This document shows positions 1 to 8,697 of a stretch of 64,000 nt of DNA, piece after piece; within the stretch, counting starts at the first letter, position 1; each line of letters opens with the position of its first letter. Made by a program: the position numbers and the translations under genes. Source of the DNA: Shewanella gelidii (lineage in GTDB: Bacteria > Pseudomonadota > Gammaproteobacteria > Enterobacterales > Shewanellaceae); NCBI RefSeq assembly GCF_014647855.1, contig NZ_BMPZ01000007.1, forward strand, positions 1-64,000, read 5' to 3'. A model generated the notes under the pieces. The model was given only the letters and a program-made list of their open reading frames with translations. It did not search any database and was not told where the DNA came from.

Positions 1-11
1 GGCTTAACCAT
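1..11 (+). rRNA. 3' end of 23S rRNA (partial)
   Basis: The first bases (GGCTTAACCAT) match the conserved last bases of 23S rRNA as I know them from gammaproteobacteria. The gene body lies left of the window. The exact 3' end is approximate. The following bases 12-152 look like a 23S-5S spacer. Confidence 0.6.
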
Positions 12-152
12 ACAACCCTGATGGGTTTTACCAGCGATGGTAGTGGTTGGTTGCTATAACTTAGTATGAATATGAAGCACTTGATTAAAGTGAGAACAGC
101 TTTCCGAATTATTATTTACTGTTTAACAGAGTTAGATGGTAGATAAAGAATT

Positions 153-187
153 TGTCTGGAAACCATAGAGCTTCATTTCCAGGCGCC
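153..187 (+). pseudogene. 5S rRNA remnant with internal deletion
   Basis: The left part (TGTCTGGAAACCATAGAGC) is the normal start of a 5S gene in this group, and the right part (TCATTTCCAGGCGCC) is its normal end. The two are joined directly, so about 80 bases of the usual ~115-120 are missing. The terminal helix can still pair (GTCTGG with CCAGGC). The position between a 23S 3' end and a rho-independent terminator is right for 5S. It could be a real deletion in one rRNA operon copy or an assembly artefact at a repeat; the window itself cannot tell. Confidence 0.7.
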
Positions 188-214
188 TAATATACTCTCG
201 TAAGAGAAATGAGA

Positions 215-243
215 AAGCCCGCTGCACTGCAGCGGGCTTTTTT
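215..243 (+). terminator. rRNA operon terminator
   Basis: A perfect 10-bp stem (AGCCCGCTGC / GCAGCGGGCT) with loop ACT is followed by a run of T. It ends the rRNA transcription unit. Confidence 0.92.
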
Positions 244-311
244 GTGCGTGTTGTTTTTTAACGGGTCATTGATTTTACCTGCATTTTGCTTGAATCATTG
301 TAGGTTTTATT

Positions 312-370
312 TCTTATCTCTTATCTCTTATCTCTTATCTCTTATCTCTTATCTCTTATCTCTTATCTCT
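312..370 (+). repeat. Heptanucleotide tandem repeat (TCTTATC)n
   Basis: Eight perfect head-to-tail copies of TCTTATC are followed by a 3-base partial copy. The tract lies between the rRNA terminator and the promoter region of the next gene, about 150 bases before a TATAAT box at 521-526. It is non-coding. The rest of 371-553 shows no gene. Confidence 0.95.
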
Positions 371-553
371 AAAAACTAAGAATTAGCCGTAAATGTTGCC
401 CATTGCAGAGATGCTTTAGTGTGTAATCGATTCCTTGATTATTATTTCTCCGAAATAAATTCAAGTCATGAATTCGATAAAAAGTTGATATCTAATGAGG
501 TTATCAAACGGCGACCTCGCTATAATGTCTAAAATTTTTTTGAGAATCCTTAT

Positions 554-919
554 ATGTTAACGAAGCTGCTGGTTACTGCTCTTGTTATTGCGTTTGCTTG
601 GGCAACGCTAAAACGCTCTTCTAGAGTGAAAACCACGAAAAAACCCGCAGCTGATTTAGGGCAATCAATTTTGAGACGTTATATGGTTACTGGGACATTA
701 GCGGTCTTACTCCTGGGCAGTGCAAGTTACTTGGGCTGGTACTGGTATGATGGTAGCCAGGTACTCTCGGTAACGATCGTCTCACCCAATCATTCCGGTG
801 AGACGGTATACCAAGTTAAGAAGAGAGATATTTCTCAACATGAAATTGTTACACTTGATGGGATTACGATTCGGTTGTCTAATCAAGAGCGGGTTATCAT
901 AGCGACATCGGCAAAGTAG
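554..919 (+). CDS. Hypothetical small membrane protein
   Basis: This 121-residue protein is not recognised. It has a hydrophobic N-terminal helix (about residues 1-18), a basic linker, a second strong membrane helix (about 44-68, ending in the aromatic run WYWY) and a C-terminal soluble domain of about 50 residues that is probably outside the membrane and beta-rich. A TATAAT box lies at 521-526, about 28 bases before the ATG; no good -35 box is visible. The gene stands alone between the rRNA operon end and corA, on the same strand as both. Function cannot be inferred. Confidence 0.7.
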   Translation: MLTKLLVTALVIAFAWATLKRSSRVKTTKKPAADLGQSILRRYMVTGTLAVLLLGSASYLGWYWYDGSQVLSVTIVSPNHSGETVYQVKKRDISQHEIVTLDGITIRLSNQERVIIATSAK

Positions 920-1037
920 TTTTTTACGCAGAGCTCTATTTGTACTCTTTTCTCAAACTCATTTCAGTACGAAAGTATTTATTATTTAAAACTAAATATG
1001 CGATTAAGCTGAAGGCTTAATCAGAACCGGAGGCAAC

Positions 1038-1985
1038 ATGATCACGGCATATGTCTACATTGATCGAAAATTATCGATCCTCGAATTGGATATTAAAGAT
1101 CAGCTTCCGGAAGAAACCTTATGGCTTGATTTACACCGCCCGACCGACGAAGAACGAGACTGGTTAAGCTATTATTCTGTCGAGGAAGTACCTGAAGAGG
1201 AGGACTTTAACGAAATCGAAGCCTCTGCTCGTTTTTATCAAAATAGCGACGGCTTACATATTAATTCGTTATTTCCCCAGCGTGTCGGTCAAGATATTAA
1301 AGGCGTGAACGTCTCCTTTAACCTTCGTAGTAATTTTTTGCTCACTATCCGAGAAGAAGATGTAGGTCTGATCCGTTTACTTCGCAACTACCTGAGGCTA
1401 GGTCGTGTTGAAGTGACTACACCACAGGCACTCTTTCTGGAGCTGTTTACACTTAAAGTCGATTATTTATCTGATTTAATTGAAGATGTATATACGGTAC
1501 TCGAAAATGTGAGTGAAGAAGTTTTTGAGAGCAATGAACTGGATGACATCTTCAAACTGATTACATTGCAAGAAGATTCAAATGGTAAGATCCGGTTAAG
1601 TTTGCTTGATACCCAGCGTTCACTTCGTTATATGCAGCGTTATTATCGCGGACAATTGACCGAAGAAAATCTTAAAGAGCTGCGAGAGATGCTTTCAGAT
1701 ATTGAGTCTCTTATGCCACATAGTCAGTTTATTTTTGATAAATTGAACTTTTTGCTCGATGCGGCAATGGGCTTTAGTGGTTTACAACAGAATAAAATTA
1801 TCAAGATATTTTCCGTTGCAGCTGTGGTATTCCTACCGCCAACATTAATTGCAAGTAGCTACGGAATGAACTTCACAAGCATGCCAGAGCTTGATTGGCG
1901 CTTAGGATACCCAATGGCCATTTTAATGATGATTGCAAGCGCAGCAGGTACCTACCTGTTTTTCAGGCGAAAAGGCTGGCTATAA
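1038..1985 (+). CDS. corA: CorA-family magnesium/divalent cation transporter
   Basis: This 315-residue protein has the layout of CorA: a long soluble, helix-rich acidic N-terminal domain and two C-terminal membrane helices. The family signature YGMNF (about residues 275-279) sits after the first helix, and a basic tail (RRKGWL) ends the protein. CorA forms a pentameric channel in the inner membrane for Mg2+ and often Co2+/Ni2+. Some relatives (ZntB) move Zn2+, so the exact substrate is uncertain. The start has a strong ribosome binding site (CCGGAGG, 6 bases before the ATG). No M-box-like leader was recognised upstream. Confidence 0.93.
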   Translation: MITAYVYIDRKLSILELDIKDQLPEETLWLDLHRPTDEERDWLSYYSVEEVPEEEDFNEIEASARFYQNSDGLHINSLFPQRVGQDIKGVNVSFNLRSNFLLTIREEDVGLIRLLRNYLRLGRVEVTTPQALFLELFTLKVDYLSDLIEDVYTVLENVSEEVFESNELDDIFKLITLQEDSNGKIRLSLLDTQRSLRYMQRYYRGQLTEENLKELREMLSDIESLMPHSQFIFDKLNFLLDAAMGFSGLQQNKIIKIFSVAAVVFLPPTLIASSYGMNFTSMPELDWRLGYPMAILMMIASAAGTYLFFRRKGWL

Positions 1986-2025
1986 TCCGTATAGGGAGTT
2001 GATTTTCCTATATGGAAGTTCACAG

Positions 2026-2337
2026 TCATTGCTGTTTATGGATGAATTGAACGACTTCTCCTGCTGGCTGTTTCACAAAGCTTGGCTCATTGATCACCAT
2101 CGAAAGTGTTGAAAGCTTATCTCCCATAAGATCCATCGTTAACTGGCAACGCTGATATGCATTTTGGCATCTGTTGAGTTTTTGATGCAGATGAAAAATA
2201 AGGCAGCGGAGTTGTGCTTGATTTCGAACCGAGGAAGAGATTGCCTCGTCACTCAAGGTTGTTTGAAGTTTTTGAAGTTGTTCAGGCTTGTGTTCAGCAA
2301 GCCATTTCAACGTGTCAAAATCAGGTAGCTGGGTCAT
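2026..2337 (-). CDS. DUF3135 family protein
   Basis: The protein of about 103 residues begins MTQLPDFDTLKWLAE, which fits the small DUF3135 family of marine gammaproteobacteria. It is helical, with several Cys and His residues in the middle (CLIFHLHQ, CQNAYQRC). The function of the family is unknown. A longer frame starts at a TTG at 2361, but the ATG at 2337 has a good ribosome binding site (CGGGAG, 6 bases away) that would lie inside the longer frame, so I chose 2337. It is convergent with corA. Confidence 0.75.
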   Translation of the reverse strand: MTQLPDFDTLKWLAEHKPEQLQKLQTTLSDEAISSSVRNQAQLRCLIFHLHQKLNRCQNAYQRCQLTMDLMGDKLSTLSMVINEPSFVKQPAGEVVQFIHKQQ

Positions 2338-2548
2338 TTGATGCTCCCGTTTTACTGCCAAATTTTGCTTGTGATTCGCGATTTATTAGTGCGAGTTATT
2401 CGCACTTTCCTTGCGACAAAATGAGAATTTCAATAGGCAGTGTCTAGTGAGCGCTGGTGCTCATCGTTAAGCTATCCTTGAAGTATTAACTAAGTTTAGA
2501 TGGTTTTGTCGGCTTTAGTGGGCATGAAAACAGTTATTACACTTTGAA

Positions 2549-3796
2549 CTAATTACTTTCAGAACCAAAAAAGTAATTCACCCGCTCTCTAGGATTCAAA
2601 TATTTAAATATCTTTTCTGGGAGTGCCGCAGGCGGCAGGCAGCGGACTATTGAAAGGTTTTCTGATTCTAAATCAATAATAGGTGCCTGCTCTTTGGGCA
2701 CCATGGTATCGTAAACCATGATTTTTGGGAGTAATAACTTGTCGAGATTGACACCCATGACAATGCCAAACTGACCGGATGATAGCTCGACAACACTGCC
2801 AGGGGGATAGACGCCGAGCATTTTTATCATTTGGCCAACGTGCTCTTGATTGAGTTGCTCTTTAAAGTTTTTAAAGAGGTAACCCAATGCTGAGTAAGGG
2901 GTTCTTGCTTTTATATTTTGGTTTGGGTGGCACAGTTCATCATATTGGTTGATAACAGCAATAAGTTGCGATGATGGGTCAAGTTGGTCTTTTTTTAACC
3001 CCTTTGGGTAGCCAGTTCCGTCTAAAAACTCGTGATGGTTTTGAATGAGTGGTAGAGCTTTTTCAGGGAAGTTTTCAGCAAGTTTGGCAAGATCTGCACC
3101 CATACTTGGATGCTGTTTCATAAAATTTATTTCGGCAGTTGTCAGCGCCGTTTGTTTTCTCAATAGCTGGCTTGGTACTTTTAGCATTCCGATATCATGA
3201 AACAATGCCGCAAGTCCTACGTTTTCAATTTCTTCCTGAGACCACTTTAGTTCTTTCGCGACTAACATCGATAAGACGGCGACATTTAAGGAGTGATAAT
3301 AGATGCCTTCATCATTTTTTGCATCACCCATCAAATGTAGTACGAGGTTATCAGACGAAAGTAACTGATTGGTAATGTCATGGATTAAGTCTTGTGCTTC
3401 AGTTACAGCGGTTAACGGACGACTTCGGAGTTTGGTAATTAAGCTGCGCATTTTGGCAATGGAGCGATCAAAGTTCTTTTCGGTCTTCGTTAAGCTGCGA
3501 CGCATCTTTTTAAAAGCTTCAATACGGGCAGCTTTTTCATCATGCATACTTTTTGATAAATCGTTAATTTCTTGAGCTTCAGGCTGCGGCAGATCCTGCT
3601 CGATCTCTATGTCTTCACATTTTTCAAGATTTATATAGACATGGTCTAGCGGCAGTTTCTTAATTAATGCTAATTGTGCTGCTTGCTTGATCTTAAAGTT
3701 ACTAAAGAGAAAAGGGTGGTCTTTCCACGACAGCGGTAGCTGTACATAGCTGCCTACTTTGAGTTGACCGACAGGAATTTTCTTTATTTTGCTCAT
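2549..3796 (-). CDS. HD-GYP domain cyclic di-GMP phosphodiesterase (DUF3391-HD-GYP)
   Basis: The 415-residue soluble protein has an N-terminal DUF3391 domain (about residues 1-130) and a C-terminal HD-GYP domain. The metal-binding HD pair is at H200-D201 (FHDIG), followed by NHHE near 253-256 and GTGYPKG at 260-266, so all core catalytic motifs are present. Such enzymes hydrolyse cyclic di-GMP to GMP and tune motility, biofilm and virulence traits. No membrane segment or receiver domain is present, so the input signal probably enters through DUF3391. It is transcribed alone and is divergent from the oxygenase gene at 3916. Confidence 0.92.
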   Translation of the reverse strand: MSKIKKIPVGQLKVGSYVQLPLSWKDHPFLFSNFKIKQAAQLALIKKLPLDHVYINLEKCEDIEIEQDLPQPEAQEINDLSKSMHDEKAARIEAFKKMRRSLTKTEKNFDRSIAKMRSLITKLRSRPLTAVTEAQDLIHDITNQLLSSDNLVLHLMGDAKNDEGIYYHSLNVAVLSMLVAKELKWSQEEIENVGLAALFHDIGMLKVPSQLLRKQTALTTAEINFMKQHPSMGADLAKLAENFPEKALPLIQNHHEFLDGTGYPKGLKKDQLDPSSQLIAVINQYDELCHPNQNIKARTPYSALGYLFKNFKEQLNQEHVGQMIKMLGVYPPGSVVELSSGQFGIVMGVNLDKLLLPKIMVYDTMVPKEQAPIIDLESENLSIVRCLPPAALPEKIFKYLNPRERVNYFFGSESN

Positions 3797-3915
3797 GAAG
3801 CCATTTCGAATAGGGAAGTTCCAATATTATTATATGGTTTATGACGCTTTACAATGTACACACTTGCATGACAGCATATTAATATCATCCGTTAGACTAT
3901 AAATTGACCTTTGTT

Positions 3916-4605
3916 ATGGATTTTATTGAAGTTTATCAAAATGCTTTACCCGATGAGTTATGCGACCGGCTCATCACGACATTTGAGCAACACCCTGGGG
4001 TGCGTGATGGAGAAACCGGTGGTGGCGTCGATAAAGCGAAAAAACGTAGTTTGGATTTGATGATGGATAACTATGATGATTTACTCCCGTTAAAAAATGA
4101 GCTGCTTCAACGCACCTTTGAGTACATCAAGCGGTATTTTCAAACCTATAATATGGGATTGATGGGAGCCGTGTCAGTGGGAGTTGCAGGAGAAAACGGT
4201 CAAGCAGTGACCCTAAATCCAGATAACTTTGATTCACTGGGTAAGCCTAATATTGATGCCATCGTCCGCTATTTATATCGTAGCGGTAATATCAATATTC
4301 AAAAGTATCTACAGGGCCGCGGTGGTTATCCCCATTGGCACTCAGAACAGTTTCCACAACAAGAGCATAATGAAGCCCTGCATCGTGTGGTCTTGTATAT
4401 GTTCTATTTGAATGATGTTGATGAAGGTGGAGAAACAGAGTTCTATTATCAGGGGAAAAAAATTAAACCGAAAAAGGGCACGCTGGTGATCGCTCCAGCT
4501 GGGTTTACCCACTCCCATCGCGGCAATATTCCCTTAAGTGGTAATAAATATATTGCGACGTCGTGGGTGATGTTTAATCGTGCGGAACAACTATATCGTC
4601 GTTGA
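3916..4605 (+). CDS. 2OG-Fe(II) oxygenase family protein (prolyl 4-hydroxylase-like)
   Basis: The protein of about 229 residues has a double-stranded beta-helix dioxygenase C-terminal half. It shows the motif PHWHSE, followed by LYMFYLNDVDEGGETEF, which is typical of prolyl 4-hydroxylase-like proteins, then PAGFTHSHRG, which supplies the distal iron histidine and the residues that bind 2-oxoglutarate. The proximal iron motif would be HSE (H-x-E) instead of the usual H-x-D. The substrate is unknown. The longest frame begins at a TTG at 3904; I chose the ATG at 3916 because family members begin near this point, though neither start has a clear ribosome binding site. Confidence 0.85.
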   Translation: MDFIEVYQNALPDELCDRLITTFEQHPGVRDGETGGGVDKAKKRSLDLMMDNYDDLLPLKNELLQRTFEYIKRYFQTYNMGLMGAVSVGVAGENGQAVTLNPDNFDSLGKPNIDAIVRYLYRSGNINIQKYLQGRGGYPHWHSEQFPQQEHNEALHRVVLYMFYLNDVDEGGETEFYYQGKKIKPKKGTLVIAPAGFTHSHRGNIPLSGNKYIATSWVMFNRAEQLYRR

Positions 4606-4649
4606 CAGATGGTGACGCGATTGTTTATGAAAACCTAGCTACACTTCTT

Positions 4650-5999
4650 TTATAAAGGAATACAGATTCTAAACCGAGCACCTTGTAGGTCAGAATCTTC
4701 GATAAACAATTGACCGTTATAGCTAGAAACAATTTCATGGCAAACTGCAAGCCCAATACCTTGGCCTTGGGAGTTTCTATCTGCACGTACTCCCCGTTGT
4801 AAAATCTTGCTTCTCATGTTTTCTTCAACGCCTGCACCGTCATCGTCGACTATGATTTCGCATTCCTGTGCGTCATTGATTAAACAAGTTAGCTTCACTT
4901 CACTAATGCACAGACGGAATGCGTTTTCCATAAGGTTGCCGCATAGCTCCATTAAATCCCCCTTATCGCCGGGGAACATCGCATTTTGCTGAATGTCGGT
5001 TTGAAAGCGAATATTTTTGTCTCGATAAACTTTAAAGAGCATTTGCGATAACTGTGCCACTAAAGGTGCGATTGGTGTCATCTCGGTTTTTAAGCCTTTA
5101 CGACCAAGCATCGCACGCTTGAGTTGGTATTTTACCAACAGATCCATTTGGCTGACTTGCTCCATAATCCGCTCGCTAGTGCCTGCTTTATCGAGGCTTT
5201 GATCGTCGGTGATAGCATGGACCGCGGCGAGCCTTGTTTTTAAACTATGGGCCAAATCATTCATGGCGTTTTGATAGCGCTGTTGTTGTGCATTGGATTG
5301 TACTAACAACTGGTTAAGTGCTTTGGTTACGCCTTCTAGTTCTACAGGGTATCCGCCAGAGAGTGATTTATTCTTACCGTCATTAATCGCTTGCAATTCA
5401 TTTTGCATTCTCACAAGAGGGCGCATTCCCCAGTAGCCGGCACTGATAAGCAGTAGCAGCGCTAGTAAAATGACTAATGCCAAGCGCAAATAGGTTCTTT
5501 TGCTGAACTCACTGTATTCCATCTCAATTTGTTCAGCATCCTTTAAAATTAAAAGGTTGTAGTGAACTGCGGAGATTTCGACTTCAAGCATATAGATGAA
5601 GTAGCCTTTATCGTCTGACAAAGTTAAATGATAAGGCGGGGACTCATCTTTGATTTGTAGGAATTGTTGACAGGTATCAAACAGGCCTCGATCAACAGCA
5701 AGCTTTGAGGTCCAAACTTGTTTAAAGTCTTTATCACAGCTTGCGAGAACAAAGTTTTCTTGTTTGTTGTTTTCCTCTAACCAAGCACTGGTATCGGGGA
5801 TTAAATCATGTTCCCTGAGTTCTGCAGCGACTTGTGGGATTTCTGCAATTAACTCCGCGGTTTCTTCAGTATAGGCATTTTGAACATGCAAGGTATTTAC
5901 CATCCATGCTAAACCGAAGCCCACCAGTGCAATGATTGAAAGTGATGTGAGAAACATCCGTGTTAACAGACGTTTCTTTGGCTTTAATCTTAGTTGCAT
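4650..5999 (-). CDS. phoQ: PhoQ-like sensor histidine kinase
   Basis: This 449-residue kinase has an N-terminal membrane helix (about 14-35), a periplasmic region of about 140 residues, a second helix (about 170-190), a HAMP-like linker and a catalytic core. The phosphoacceptor box reads DLAHSLKTRLA; HSLKT is the form seen in PhoQ rather than the usual HELRTP. The N box (GNLMENAFRLC), G1 (DDDGAGV) and G2 (GQGIGLAV) are present. It overlaps the upstream regulator gene by 10 bases, which implies translational coupling. PhoQ senses low Mg2+, acid or cationic peptides in enterics; whether that holds here is inference. Confidence 0.87.
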   Translation of the reverse strand: MQLRLKPKKRLLTRMFLTSLSIIALVGFGLAWMVNTLHVQNAYTEETAELIAEIPQVAAELREHDLIPDTSAWLEENNKQENFVLASCDKDFKQVWTSKLAVDRGLFDTCQQFLQIKDESPPYHLTLSDDKGYFIYMLEVEISAVHYNLLILKDAEQIEMEYSEFSKRTYLRLALVILLALLLLISAGYWGMRPLVRMQNELQAINDGKNKSLSGGYPVELEGVTKALNQLLVQSNAQQQRYQNAMNDLAHSLKTRLAAVHAITDDQSLDKAGTSERIMEQVSQMDLLVKYQLKRAMLGRKGLKTEMTPIAPLVAQLSQMLFKVYRDKNIRFQTDIQQNAMFPGDKGDLMELCGNLMENAFRLCISEVKLTCLINDAQECEIIVDDDGAGVEENMRSKILQRGVRADRNSQGQGIGLAVCHEIVSSYNGQLFIEDSDLQGARFRICIPL

Positions 6000-6664
6000 G
6001 GGAGGTTAAATTTGTAGCCTTGGCCGCGAATGGTCACAATAGATTGCTCAATGCCACCTTTGGATAGTTTTTTACGTAACCGGCTTACCATGACTTCAAT
6101 TGTATTAGGATCACCTTCTTTGTCGCCGTATATCACATCGAGTAGTCGTTGTTTCGCTACGACCTCATGGCAATGGCGCATAAGATACTCAAGAATCAAA
6201 TACTCAAATGCTGTCACTTCCATCGGCTCTCGGTTGAGTGTGACTTGTTTGGCTGCGAGATCGAGCTCAAGTGCACCACTCTGAATAACAGGTTTCACAA
6301 AACCAGCACTGCGTCGAACTAAGGCGTCTAAACGGGCGACTAACTCTTCTTTCTGAAAGGGTTTAACTAAATAGTCATCAGCGCCAGCATTGAGTCCTTC
6401 GACCTTATCTTGCCAATTCACCCTTGCGGTTAAAATAAGAATCGGCGCTTTAAGATCGGCCTCTCTAAGGGATTGAATTAAGCTGATTCCGTCTTGATCG
6501 GGAAGCCCTAAATCAACAATCGCGACATCAATTGGGTAATTTGTGGCTTGGTAGAAGCCTTCTTTCGCTGTGTCGGCGACTTGAACCTGATTACCCAATT
6601 CGCTCAGCTGTACATTAAGGTGGTGGGAAAGAATGGGATCGTCTTCAACTACCAATATTCTCAT
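5990..6664 (-). CDS. phoP: PhoP-like OmpR-family response regulator
   Basis: This 224-residue regulator has a receiver domain (1-115) with the acidic pocket VVEDD, phosphoacceptor Asp in VDLGLPDQDG, conserved Thr in LTARV and Lys in VKPF. An OmpR/PhoB winged helix follows (about 125-220), with LTAFEYLIL-type start and the ending VTIRGQGYKF as in PhoP. It is first in a two-gene operon with the kinase. Bases 6665-6935 upstream probably hold the promoter, but I could not point to a clear PhoP box. Confidence 0.9.
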   Translation of the reverse strand: MRILVVEDDPILSHHLNVQLSELGNQVQVADTAKEGFYQATNYPIDVAIVDLGLPDQDGISLIQSLREADLKAPILILTARVNWQDKVEGLNAGADDYLVKPFQKEELVARLDALVRRSAGFVKPVIQSGALELDLAAKQVTLNREPMEVTAFEYLILEYLMRHCHEVVAKQRLLDVIYGDKEGDPNTIEVMVSRLRKKLSKGGIEQSIVTIRGQGYKFNLPCN

Positions 6665-6935
6665 GGGGTTCTTCCTGATACATTTCAGTCAACTCAGTCT
6701 ACTGATTTATAAGCAAACTGCCAAATTTTGCTTATTCTAAACCAAGTTAGCTTAACCGAGCCTGACTTCAAGAGGGGCTTTGTGTATCGGTTCGTTAGTT
6801 CTTAGCTGAACGGGAAAGTCATGCCAAATAGGTTACCCGTGAACGAAGTAATCGTGCAATAACTGGCTCATTTGGAAGGAGTCAACAAAGAAGTTGAGGT
6901 GATAAAAAGGTGGACTCATTATTGTTGCGCAGTGT

Positions 6936-7280
6936 TCAACCGTACGGGTTGCGATTGGCTCGCTTCTTAATTATTCCACTACAGCAGCTTGCTGCGATGG
7001 CTGTAAAAACGATCACACTTGACATGATAAGTGATAAACGAGTCCAAGGTTCACCCATTGATACACGCACTTGGATATAGTCATAAGTACTGACACCCCA
7101 CACGAGTACGCAACTTGCAACAAGGACGATTTGTAATAAGCGACTTGACCAACTCTGCTTTATAAATAGCAAAATTGGAGCGACGGCAAAACTAATAGCG
7201 AATGGGTGCTGGCCATAACGCAGAAAGTGAGCACTGATCAATAAATACGCAAGACAAATAAGTAAAATGCGCCACCACAT
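6936..7280 (-). CDS. Hypothetical inner-membrane protein
   Basis: This 114-residue protein is not recognised. It has about four predicted membrane helices (roughly 3-20, 24-40, 48-66 and 80-100), short loops and a basic C-terminus (KKRANRNPYG). The ATG has a good ribosome binding site (GGAG, about 9 bases away). It lies alone between the PhoPQ-like pair and the coiled-coil lipoprotein gene, all on the minus strand, with gaps of 78 and about 270 bases. Confidence 0.65.
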   Translation of the reverse strand: MWWRILLICLAYLLISAHFLRYGQHPFAISFAVAPILLFIKQSWSSRLLQIVLVASCVLVWGVSTYDYIQVRVSMGEPWTRLSLIMSSVIVFTAIAASCCSGIIKKRANRNPYG

Positions 7281-7358
7281 AAACCGTACTCCAAAAGTAT
7301 TATCTGGTCAGCATACCGTAAATGAAAAGGCGCATACTATAAGCTTGTTCACATATTT

Positions 7359-8315
7359 TTAATTTAATGCGGCTTTTATCTGATTTTTCTCAGTTTGAGT
7401 AAATGTACCTAACTTTATAAGCTTCAACACATACTCAAATGGCTGTTCTTTGTCATGGTGATTTAAAATGATGACTTGGCGCTCTAAACCACCTAAATCA
7501 GCGAGCTGAATAGAATCTATTGATTTCAGACTGTGCAATTCTTCAATGTTTTCGGTTAACTGTGCAAGTTCCAAATCGGCAATTTCAATTGCCAACTCTT
7601 GAATTTCAGCGATATCCTCTTGATTTAAATCATGTTGTAATTCAATAGCGATATCATGGGTTAAATGCTGGTTATTTGCATGTTTGCTTTGTTCCTGCTC
7701 CATTTCTAACATGCGTAAATGCTGTTCTTGTTGTTTAAGTGCACGTTCTAATTGATGAGCCGCTTTCTTTTCAATGTGAATCGCGCGCTTTTCTATGGCA
7801 GCGGTTTTCTTCTCTAATGCTTGTTGTAATTTTGCTCTTTTCTTTGCTAAATGCTGTTTGTGTATTGCTTCGTATTTATTGGCTTTTTCCTGCTTTAGCG
7901 CAATCATTTTTGTTATCTGTTTACCTTGTTTATGGGGCGCTTCAAGCTGACTGATTAGCTCTGATATATGCGCTTTCGTTTTTGGTGGCAAATCGTCGAG
8001 TTGTGATTCGACATAGGCCTTATCAGATAATTGGGTTTGGGAGAGCTTAAACTGATGTTCTTGGTCATTATCATGTACTTTGACCTGAATAACTCCGGAC
8101 TTTTCATCAGTATTTGTTCGCGGATCTTCGGTTTCAATCTGAATGGTTTTGATGGTGTTTCTTTGATTCGGTAGGTTTTGATCGCCTTTGACAACAAATG
8201 ATTCAGGGCTTTGAGCCGTCGCCTTGGTTTGATCTGTGTGTTGGGCACAGGCGAGCAATGGTAACGTCGCTAGTAGAGTATAGAGTATGGGTTGTTTTTT
8301 TTGATAGATTGACAT
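7359..8315 (-). CDS. Coiled-coil lipoprotein, candidate ZraP-like target of the adjacent two-component system
   Basis: This 318-residue protein has a lipoprotein signal peptide with lipobox LLAC (Cys23). The middle (about residues 115-250) is a very long charged helix rich in Lys, Glu, Gln and His, likely a coiled coil. The C-terminal 60 residues look folded. No known domain is recognised. It is divergent from a histidine kinase/sigma54 activator operon and has a sigma54-type promoter at 8438-8453. That is the arrangement of zraP with zraSR in Escherichia coli, where a periplasmic helical zinc-binding protein is made under envelope or metal stress. The functional parallel is inference; there is no clear sequence match to ZraP. 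Confidence 0.75.
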   Translation of the reverse strand: MSIYQKKQPILYTLLATLPLLACAQHTDQTKATAQSPESFVVKGDQNLPNQRNTIKTIQIETEDPRTNTDEKSGVIQVKVHDNDQEHQFKLSQTQLSDKAYVESQLDDLPPKTKAHISELISQLEAPHKQGKQITKMIALKQEKANKYEAIHKQHLAKKRAKLQQALEKKTAAIEKRAIHIEKKAAHQLERALKQQEQHLRMLEMEQEQSKHANNQHLTHDIAIELQHDLNQEDIAEIQELAIEIADLELAQLTENIEELHSLKSIDSIQLADLGGLERQVIILNHHDKEQPFEYVLKLIKLGTFTQTEKNQIKAALN

Positions 8316-8437
8316 GAAGAGTCCTTATTATTTTGAGCGTATAAAACTGGCGTAAGCGGCGCTAAAACCAATATTTTTATAGCTAGAAGTCTCACTTTGA
8401 TTAATAGCGAGCGTAGCTATGATTCAGAGATGACCAT

Positions 8438-8453
8438 TGCGAAGAGTGTGCCA
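8438..8453 (-). promoter_or_regulatory. Sigma54-type promoter for the coiled-coil lipoprotein gene
   Basis: Read on the minus strand the sequence is TGGCACACTCTTCGCA. It matches the consensus TGGCAC-N5-TTGCA except for one base in the -12 element, with the invariant GG and GC exactly 10 bases apart. It lies about 123 bases before the ATG at 8315 and next to a gene for a sigma54-dependent activator. Confidence 0.7.
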
Positions 8454-8544
8454 GCATGAATTTTCGAAGGTTTATGATGCCTGCTGGCCTAAAAGCGTGT
8501 CCTCGGCAGCTTTTATTGCAAAGTTGAGTTCCCATTCAAGGAGT

Positions 8545-8568
8545 TGACTTCCTGATATGAGGAAGTCA
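8545..8568. promoter_or_regulatory. Perfect inverted repeat, candidate upstream activator site
   Basis: TGACTTCCT-N6-AGGAAGTCA is a perfect 9-bp dyad. It lies about 92 bases upstream of the sigma54-type promoter of the lipoprotein gene and 130 bases from the possible one facing the kinase gene, a suitable distance for an enhancer bound by an NtrC-family regulator. It sits inside a wider imperfect dyad (GCAGCTTTT near 8507 with AAAAGCTGC near 8588), so a structured RNA is an alternative reading. Confidence 0.55.
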
Positions 8569-8697
8569 GCTTATGCAGAGAAGACGAAAAGCTGCTACAA
8601 AAATCTGGTGTTTAAGATTTTATGATGATTTGAAATGCATCACGCTGATTATAAACATATTTTTTATTATGCCGGCTCAGCAAATAAATCGCTGTGT

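Noticed and set aside
312-370. Repeat tract considered as a CRISPR array
   Set aside because: The units are 7 bases long and directly adjacent, with no spacers and no cas genes.
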